A stretch of DNA of 64,000 nucleotides. Origin: Bursaphelenchus xylophilus. Lineage: Eukaryota > Nematoda > Chromadorea > Rhabditida > Aphelenchoididae. Positions 56,055 to 64,000 of this stretch are shown in pieces. A program made the position numbers and the translations under genes. Under the pieces are notes generated by a model, which had not been told where the DNA came from, did no database searches, and saw nothing but the letters and a program-made list of their open reading frames with translations. The stretch is taken from assembly GCA_904066235.2 (NCBI GenBank), contig CAJFCV020000005.1, forward strand, positions 9,295,501-9,359,500, given 5' to 3'. The number at the start of each line of letters is the position of its first letter. Position 1 is the first letter of the stretch.

Positions 56055-57366
56055 ATGCAAACCTTCGATGAATATGTATATATTCGCAACGGGATCGATT
56101 TCCGCAAGCCACGGCCATTTCCAAAGCTCTCCACTAAACCAAAACTCGCTGCGAAGAGTTGTTTGCCGCTCTTTATCGATTATTACATCAACAAGGTTGA
56201 AGTGAAAGGTAATGACGTCATTTTCCGTCACAGCACAGTCCGAACTTTCAGAGCAATTGTGAGTTTTGACATTTTTTATTGTTATTGTCGCTTTAGGTGG
56301 AATTGATTAATGGTAGTGTTGTATGGATTTCAGCGCGCTTTCCCAAGAGCACGTCCTTTCATCTTTAGCCGGGTCACTAAATGCGACGCCAGGTTGAGCG
56401 GCCAGGAGACTTTTGAGATTTTTATGACCATGGAGAGGTTCAATGGAGAAAAAGTTAACATAAGGTCGGTTTTGCCGGGAATTTTCAACTGTTTTAATCT
56501 CTGTAGAAGCTATTTTTTACTTTGTTTATTGTTTAGCCTGAATCCGAAGCCTTTGGACCTCTTGAGCTTTCTCGAAGCCCCAATGGATCTGGAAATCCCC
56601 TCGTACTTCAGCCACGTCTCCAAGAACAAGAGATTCAGATGTAAGCTTTATTTTCCGTGAAATCACTCGAAATTTAGATCTGGACGATCATGATGTGCAA
56701 GTCAGCTTTGCGCTCCATCTCGTGCTTCAACGCGCAAAGAAAATTCAGTCGATTTCTTGTGGAATGAAGACTTTTCAACTCAATCACAAGGTTATTTGCG
56801 AGTCTCGAAACAAAAAGTTGACCATTTATGTGGAAGAAATGAAGAATTATCCTGGTTTGGGTCAGTTGGGGTAGGTTTTTATTTCCCTTTTATATTTTCC
56901 GAGTTTAGAATCTACCGTCGCGTTGAAGAGCTGAATTTGTTCGTTGACTTGGATGACGTCATTCATTACGAGAATTTGTTCAAGAGGATCTTCCAGTCTC
57001 AAAAATCGCTGAAACGCGTCAAGTTTGAGATGGATGTGCTGGGAGCACCTTCGGAGGTTTCCAAAAAAATTGCTGCCTTGATTAACTTCTGCCGAGTCAT
57101 TCCATATCTGACGTTTGAGTGCGTAACCGAAAGAAAGATTGATCACAAATGTTTCCCCGGGTTTTCTATGGCCCCTGCTGGTAAGAGTGAGTTTATTTTC
57201 ACGTTAAACTTTCCTTTACTACTGGGAATTTGTTGTTTATCAATATTTGTCTTCAGAATCTGGAGCTGTCACTTATACTAAAGGAAATACGACCATTATT
57301 ACCTCAAAAGTCAAAAAGTTTGGTATTCCATCTCAACCCGCTCCATATCCGGTTCCATTCTACTAA
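56055..57366 (+). CDS. Tandem paralogue B of the same family, 337 residues
   Basis: Exons 56055-56258, 56334-56464, 56537-56640, 56678-56870, 56909-57180 and 57257-57366 have introns of 75, 72, 37, 38 and 76 bases. Four introns match paralogue A in position and phase (0, 1, 2, 1). The 72-base intron after 'GEKVN' is extra; it is readable in frame, but removing it gives ungapped alignment with A. Matching segments include 'IQSISCGMKTFQLNHK' (A: 'LQTINCHINTFQVNMK') and 'VEELNLFVDLD' (A: 'VEELGFDLSVE'). The C-terminal end is Pro-rich ('PSQPAPYPVPFY'). Function unknown. Near-identical length with strong divergence suggests an old or fast-evolving duplication. Confidence 0.75.
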
Positions 57367-57369
57367 ATT

Positions 57370-59587
57370 CCGCAACCTCCCATCATAATAACATATTTTG
57401 TAAATCTGATATCACCTTATAGCATGTTTTTTGATAGCTTTTCTTCATAACAATATTTTTTCTCCAGTAAATTGAAAGATAATCGGTGAGCTTTGAAAAG
57501 TTTATAATATTTCTGTTGCGATCTAATGCATTACTGATAACATTTCGTGAGTTGTACTCCTTTATTACCTTATCATGACTTGGGCTTTTAAAGCAAAATT
57601 TTTTGCCGTTCCGATGTAATTCGCCCCATTTTTAGACCTCCCATAAAATAAATCCTCTTTCCTTTCCCTTTATGACACCAAAGTAGCCTTGTATTTATAA
57701 CATCATCAAAATTCTTGGTCTTTTTGAACTTTTTGTATTACACTCTTTAGGGCTTCTCTCGAATAATTTTTGTTTATTTTCTAAATACAAAAGAACTCTT
57801 GATTAATAAAATTAGATGTTGAAACTCTAATCTAAACAAAAAAATACGGATAAAATTCTCAATGGGACGCAAAAATATTAGGGCGGGGGATTTAAGAAGA
57901 GGATGAAATAATAATAAGTTACTAGTCCACAATGTGTTTGTCCAATAAAAAAGAAGAAATTTTACGTGGGTTAGGAGGCTTGATTAAATTATTGGCCGAT
58001 TTAAGGGGCTGGGCTACTGTATTTTTTGAAAATTTGGGAGATTAAAAAACAATTAAAATGGCGAAAATGTATAGCCCAGTCCCTAAAAACGGCCTCGACG
58101 AAAATGCCAAGACTTTTGCAACAAAACTTGGAGGTTAGTACAACGGGGGGATAAAGAAGTCTACTCGCCTAATGTACAAAAGCTACCGATATACATATGT
58201 GTTTCTAGAGAAATTCTAATGACAGCTAGCAGAATAGAATCTATCAACTACATCACTCTCGAAATTACCGTATTTTCAACTCAAATCTTGGCCGAAAATC
58301 CGGATTCGGACAATTCAGAGAAGATTTTTTGGCGAAAATAGCAGGAAAATAGAGAATCACTATCAAAAACAATAAAATAATCGTCGAAAAATGGACGAAA
58401 AGCTGGCTGCAGCAGCTTTTCAAGTCCGCAATTTTCGAAGAAACCAACAAAAATTTTGGAGGGGGAGGCAACTCCAGGGGAATATTGAGCCAAAAACAAC
58501 CGACTTATTACTATTAGACCCTATTACTACTCATCTTATTTTGAAATATTTGAGCTTATTACGAAAATAACAATGAAGATTTCGAGTTTTCACTGGTCGC
58601 AAAAGTCACCGGATTAGGGGGAAATATTGGGGGGAGAGCTGGTCAAAGAACGAGTATTACTATGGGATTACTACGTAAGAATTTCGAGTAGCTAGGCAGT
58701 CCTGGAGATTTTCGGAAAATCTCTGTAATCCCAAGGCCCTAATTGTTTCCATTTTGGGGCAAAAGGAATGAAAAACTTCTTCGAACAAAGAAATTGATCA
58801 TTCCTAATGCCTCAAAGCTTCTTCTGCAAAAAATTGAGTCGTTGGAAGACGGCGGAAATCAAACAATTAGGGCCTTGAGAGAAAATTTCGCAAATTACAG
58901 TAAGATGGGGGCCATTTTTGAGGATTAATTTCGTTCTACCGGAAAATGCAGGTATAAGAGGAGCTAGACGACATTTACAATTATTTGCTTCGAATACGAT
59001 TATTTGCAAAATGGAGTTGACCAAAATTAAGATATAATAATATTATAATAATATAAGGGGCGAATTTTCTCTCTTAAATAGGCGGGTGAAAGGCATTTTA
59101 GAGTGGGGAAACCTGACTTGTGAGGACATGAAACTTACATTAGACATACATTAATTTAGAACCTTACAAATAAACCTTTAGTATGAACCGAGTTGAACTT
59201 GAAGCATTGGGGTTAATGGAAATAATATTAACAAAAGAATTATTACAATATTAGAATCCTAGCCAATGACGGGTTCCCAGTCCGATCGTAGAGTTCAATT
59301 GGTGTAGATTTGAAGGGAATAATTTTACATCAAGTTTACTCTCGCTCGGACCGCGGAACCCATCCTTGAGCCGAGAGAAATACGAAAAACTTTGTAGAAG
59401 ATTCGAAAATGTTGTTAGTTTTTGTTTTTGAGTATTCCGATGCATTGGGGAGAGATGACGATGGGTGAAGGGTTGAGAGCGATAGGTTGGGGGCTGTACA
59501 TCTACACAGATTCTGTACAAAAACTACAATTTGATTCAACCTCCTAAAGGAGAGTGAGATTCCACTTGGCTGATCCCGTGGCCCACT
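57370..59587. other. No gene seen; 3' flanks of paralogue B and the CCCH gene
   Basis: This is AT-rich with occasional G-rich tracts. Short frames at 58265-58500 and 59251-59540 have no support. Confidence 0.45.
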
Positions 59588-62500
59588 CTACGGTCCATTG
59601 GAGAGGCGCTCGAAGACCGGCAATCGTCCGGCTTGAGTGGGTGTAGTTCCTGTAGACCAGGCCGACGCAAGCGGCGTGGTTCCAGTTGGCGGTGATCCGG
59701 CCAACGGCGACGTGGACTTGTTTGACGCGATTGACGAAGCCGACGACAAGAATCCGCTTTCAACATCGCTGCTCAAAGATGAAGGAAGAAGATTCAGTGG
59801 GGCCATGTCAGGACGCTGCTGTTGGAGCCCTGGTGGAGGCGCTATGCGATTATAGGACTTAGGACCATAAGGCGAAAGTTCGGAGAACTCTTGAGCCAAC
59901 GACCACTCAACGTGAGTCTGTTGAGTCATCTGAGGGTAACATCCAACAGGGTTGTACTTGACCTCTTTGCGGTTGTAGAATGGGTCTTCGGCTTCAAATC
60001 CCGGCGAGAAGGAGCCAAGTGGGGATTCGGTTCCAGAGTCGTTCGAGGATGGAATAGGGGAATCACCGGTAGATCCGAGGGCATCAGGCTGCTTCTGGGC
60101 TGGTTTTGGTGTAACAGAACCTTCGCTGAACATCTGAAAAGCAACAGGATTTTATATCTTGTCTCAAAGATATTTTTTGCAAAATTTCTGTTGGGATAAA
60201 CAAAAATTGACAGAAATTACCTGAAGCTGGTTCTGGAACTGTCGGCTGAACAATTGCGGTTGTTGACTGAAAGCGGCGGCGGCCATGGCAGCAGCAGTGG
60301 CGATAGCATTCACATTTCCACCGGTTCTCGTCACTGAATTCGTCCTACTCAAGGCAAACAGAGAGTTTGGTCGTTGAGGGGAGGCGTTGCTTAGTTGGGC
60401 TTGGCTTCGGGCCTGCTGAAGAGTCTGTTGTTGTTGGGCCTTCGATGCGGCGGCAGCTGCGGCATTCTGGGCAACAAGTTGGGCTAGAACATGGGGCTCT
60501 TCGTTGTGGATGAAATGACAGCGAGGACCATAGGGACAATAGCCGGACTGATGATAGGACTGGCACGCTTCGGTTTTGTACTTGGGATGGCGGGGGATTG
60601 GTCGTTTCTCGTTTTCTCCGTGGGCATATTGACATCTGAATGGCGCACGTAATAAGAATATGCGTGAAATTGGGGTATGAACGGTTCATTTATACTTTTT
60701 TGATCGCGAAGGGTTTTAGGATTTTTTGTTCCAAAAATAAGAAAGGATATGTTCACAAAATTTACCTCTCTCCATAGTTACATCGGCCACTCTCCATCCA
60801 CGATCGGCACAACTCGGTCTTGTACAATTTGGGGTTCTTGGCCGAGTTGTTAGTTTGTTGCTGCAGTTGTTGGGCCATGAAGGCCTGCTGTTGTTGGACG
60901 CCCATGGTCTCTGGCTGGGCGCCGTACGTCTGTCTCAGTGTCTCCGCCAGGGTTGGAGCTGAAAAAGAAACCGGTTTTATTCAAATTGCACCAATTACTG
61001 TTATTCAACAAAAACCACGAAAAAAATTGTGAATGCAAACTCGGAAACAACACTTGTAATGGTGGTTAACTCGGAAAACGAGTCAACTGAAAGTGAAATC
61101 ACTATTACAAGTATAAAATACGAATCACGATATGCAAAAGCACAAACGGAAATTAAAAATGAAACATGCAAACAGAGTTTTAGTCTGGGCCCCCCGTAAT
61201 TCGTAGCATTTTAGTACAAACGGCTAATCCTTTCGTAGTTTCTCCTTACATCTGCGGTCAGGCAAGATGTAAACAGATAAATTCTGACCCGCCAATTGTC
61301 AGTTGCGTATTACCTAGGGGTTTTGGCAGTAATTGACATTGCTCATAAATGGATTACAAATTGTTTTCGAGTAGTAATGAGAAAGCAGCAATCGCTGTAA
61401 TTGGAATTACTATAAAATATAGATCACTTTCTAGGTCGTAGTAATGTTTTGACCTCGCGTGAACCACTTCAGAGTCCGCTATTTGGGCCGGCCAATGTTT
61501 GGCCTCTCGTTCTGAGTGAAATTTGTATTTTACCCAAATTTGTAGGTTCCACAACCTTTAAGCGCTCAAAAACTCCTCACAGAACAGTGTAAACCGGAAT
61601 TGGGTGACTCCAAAAAGCAAATTGCCATTTCCCAGGCCATGTAAATAACGAAAAACCTTGTCCACGCAAGACGAATTTCTCAATTCATCACGATAAGCCG
61701 CATAGTACCTTCAATTACGGTATAACAACGAGACAAATTTTTTGAGGATTACATCAACCCTCTCAGGACGAGCCGGTGGGATCTAAATTGACCCTAATTG
61801 CATGTACACTTTCCACCACCCACTCGGATTTATTCTACGCTGCGTTTTGCCTGCCTGTTTTGGCCGCGAGCATTTTTGGAATTGGTAGTTTACAAAAAAC
61901 CGAGCGGAAATGCGGTTGTAAAGGAATCCGAGGGTTCACTGAGCCAACCTTTTTGAGATTATGGCTCCGAAAAAAACGCGTTATGTTGCAGGAAACGAAT
62001 ATAGAAACATATGTAAAGCAGCAGGGGAAGTCCGATAATTAGAGGGGATTGAGTGCCAAAATGTTATCATACAATTCGGACTTTGTATACTGTGAAATTT
62101 GGCAATGAAAGGTTGTAATTTAGTCGAATATAACAATAAAAAAAGTTGTATTCAAGAGGTAAAAATATAGTCTTGCGTTGAAAAAAACATAGTTTTCTTA
62201 GTTTTAAAGGCGTGGCCAACCAAATTTCAGGGAAATTTGGGAAATTTAATTAGACTATTACATCTTTCGGAACACTTAAAACTATTTTTACGTTCCGCGA
62301 AACCTGAAACTTTTTCGCTTTCACGTTCAGTTCGAAAACTTTACAATGGCCTGGCCGAAAACATTTTCCCGTCACTAGTCCAACTGTTTTCCCCAAAAAA
62401 ATTCGCCAAAAAACGTTTAAGCACGACACGATAAAAACCCGCCAATATGTCAGCCCCCAAAAAGTTAAGGGAGTTATCAGGGCTGATAAACCGACCTTTA

Positions 62501-63367
62501 ACGAGTAAAAACCTGGGTAAGGTGGGGCGAGAAAACAAAAAGTTCAAGAAAAGGACGAGCGATACAACAGAAATACAAAAGTGTACACCCAGAGCTGTTT
62601 TCGGTTATTCCCGGCGCTGATTTTGATCTGATAAGGTGGATGGATCGGCTTCACGGTGGGGTGATCGTTGTTTTCAACGTTACTTCGCAACAAAAAATTT
62701 TTAGGAACGCGGGTTTTTGGGCCAGAAGAATAGGTACGAAATTTGCTGCGGTTCGCCAAAACTATGAATGTTTTCAAGGTTGATTATGAAAAACAAATAG
62801 GCTCAAGGTCTGTTATAAATTATTCTTCCAATAAAGCACTTTGAATCAAAAATGTGAGGGATTATAAAAATAATTCCTCTATTTTGCTTCATGTTCCACA
62901 ATCAAAACCACTACGGTCAAAACAACCTGAAAGGTTCATGGAGTTCGTGAGACCAAAATTTTAGTCCATGATGACTAAATTTTGCGTATCCGAACTTCTG
63001 GAATTAGGGAAGCCCGCTTTAGAAAATCACGTTATTTCCGGACCTATGGATGATAATGTGAGGCCCCACTAAACCTCAAGCCCTGAGGGCTTAATGAATT
63101 TAACACCCTCTTGAAGGAGGAGGCCTCCACTCTGCCCTCTCCGCATGCCCGATCCACCTTTTTGCGATTCGAAAACAATGACAAAACAGCTTCTTTTTTG
63201 CCTTTTTTTCTCTTCACCGGTGCCCATCCATCCAAAGTTCACTCAAAAACGGGAGAATTGTTTTTTTGGAAGGAGCACACAGAAAACAACATAAAATCAC
63301 AGTCTCGCTCAACAAACCTTGAGCCGACATTCGACTTGGACCATTTGCTCGGCGCTGCAGCGGCGAT
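59588..63367 (-). CDS. TTP-family tandem CCCH zinc-finger mRNA-binding protein (5' end not found)
   Basis: Minus-strand exons: 63367-63318 (less certain), 60958-60766, 60635-60221, 60133-59588; further upstream exons are expected. Two Cx8Cx5Cx3H fingers are split by an intron: finger 1 '[20 protein letters not shown]' and finger 2 '[20 protein letters not shown]'. They are preceded by 'LYKTEL' and 'KYKTEA' and joined by an 18-residue linker, the exact TTP/ZFP36 geometry. A Gln-rich stretch precedes the fingers and Ala/Gln-rich stretches follow. The C-terminus '[12 protein letters not shown]' matches the CNOT1-binding tail of TTP proteins (RLPIF-R-S). Family members bind AU-rich 3' UTRs and recruit CCR4-NOT to cause mRNA decay. 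It resembles the C. elegans ccch genes, but orthology is untested. Confidence 0.85.
60959..63317 (-). other. Long intron (about 2.36 kb) of the CCCH gene
   Basis: If exon 63367-63318 is correct, this whole stretch is intronic. I see no further coding exon and no member of the repeat families in it. Confidence 0.35.
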
Positions 63368-64000
63368 CTGAAAAAATTTGAATAAATTATGAGTAACAGT
63401 GTTTTTGGGAGCTTGTGTAGGTTCTAATGGAAAAACGCAGCATGACAATTTTTTTAATTGGAAGATACAAGCCCTGATGACCGAAAAGTATTGTTTTTTC
63501 TTGGACATATCAAACGAATTGATGAGATCTATTAAGCTTTGGAAAATTTTTGGCCAAAAGTGCGCTAAAATAAGGTCAAATCAACTTGCAATTGCCTGAA
63601 GTCGAGTCGAAATTACTTCTACTTTAAGGGGAAGTCATTATTACTGCATACCTTCAAAACCACAAACTATAAGCAACCTCTTGGTAACCAAAAAAAAAAA
63701 CTCTGGCTCGCCGTTTCCTACGATAGTATCAAAAAAGTAATGCAAGATTGTGTAACGTCTGCAAGCCGGGCCTAATTTGATCCCCTATGGCCTATTAGGA
63801 TACACGAAGTATGTCAGTAAAGAGCGAAAAAAATAATGCCGTTGTTCCGGTTGGGAAGTGACGAATTATCTTTGTCTTGGAAGTGGCACTTGGATTTTCG
63901 ATTAAAAATAGCTTGGATTTGGGATAATTTGGGGTGAAAGGGAAGGACAAACACGTACTTTACCATGGCTTGCGAGAATTTGGAGAAAAAATAGGGAAAT
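63368..64000. other. Upstream of the last recognised CCCH exon; nothing certain
   Basis: The 5' exons of the CCCH gene should lie here or beyond the window. An ATG followed by 'gtaaagt' on the minus strand near 63967 was tested, but its phase would create a stop at the junction. Confidence 0.3.

Noticed and set aside
59822..60199. 125-codon plus-strand frame
   Set aside because: It lies antisense to the terminal exon of the CCCH gene.
63960..63990. ATG followed by a donor on the minus strand as first exon of the CCCH gene
   Set aside because: Joining it to the exon at 63367 would create a stop codon at the junction.

Overview
The window looks like nuclear DNA of a nematode. The evidence is AT-rich intergenic DNA, many very short introns (36-43 bases) with TTTCAG-type acceptors, a receptor gene whose start codon directly follows a TTTTCAG (a possible trans-splice site), a TTP-type CCCH zinc-finger protein and a GH45 cellulase. 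Among nematodes, GH45 enzymes of fungal type are best known from Bursaphelenchus-like fungal- and plant-feeding species. I cannot name the species from sequence alone.

Genes are sparse and sit in small islands. They are: a 134-residue protein rich in SUMO motifs (9.3-9.8 kb, +); an EndoU-family endoribonuclease with an apparent frameshift (22.8-23.9 kb, +); a Cys/Pro/Gly/Ala-rich secreted structural protein (25.3-26.2 kb, +); an unrecognised 549-residue secreted protein in nine exons (26.5-31.0 kb, -); the GH45 endoglucanase (32.7-33.5 kb, +); a rhodopsin-like GPCR in six exons (48.5-52.0 kb, +); a 47-residue secreted peptide (53.3-53.6 kb, +); two tandem paralogues of an unrecognised, possibly repeat-folded family (54.0-55.7 and 56.1-57.4 kb, +); and a tandem CCCH zinc-finger RNA-binding protein (59.6 to about 63.4 kb, -), whose 5' end is not found. 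Weaker candidates are listed with low confidence.

The rest, including 1-9 kb, 10-22 kb and 34-48 kb, is a graveyard of short inverted-repeat elements with no recognisable transposase. Main families: R1 (about 450 bp, TTA target duplications, Harbinger-like); R2 (about 250 bp hairpin, TA duplications, Tc1/mariner-like), present in GPCR and secreted-protein introns; R3 (220 bp); a 2.25 kb foldback with TA duplications carrying a second nested element (16.8-19.05 kb); a 730-bp palindrome of TGCGGGCA units (36.4-37.1 kb); and a 2.4-kb Foldback-like palindrome whose arms each contain three 300-bp tandem units (42.1-44.55 kb).

There is no obvious operon or single pathway. Four of the genes (134-aa protein, structural protein, 549-aa protein, cellulase) share one promoter layout: a TATA box 47-84 bases before the start codon. 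The cellulase, EndoU, 549-aa protein, structural protein and small peptide all have signal peptides, so the window is rich in secreted products.
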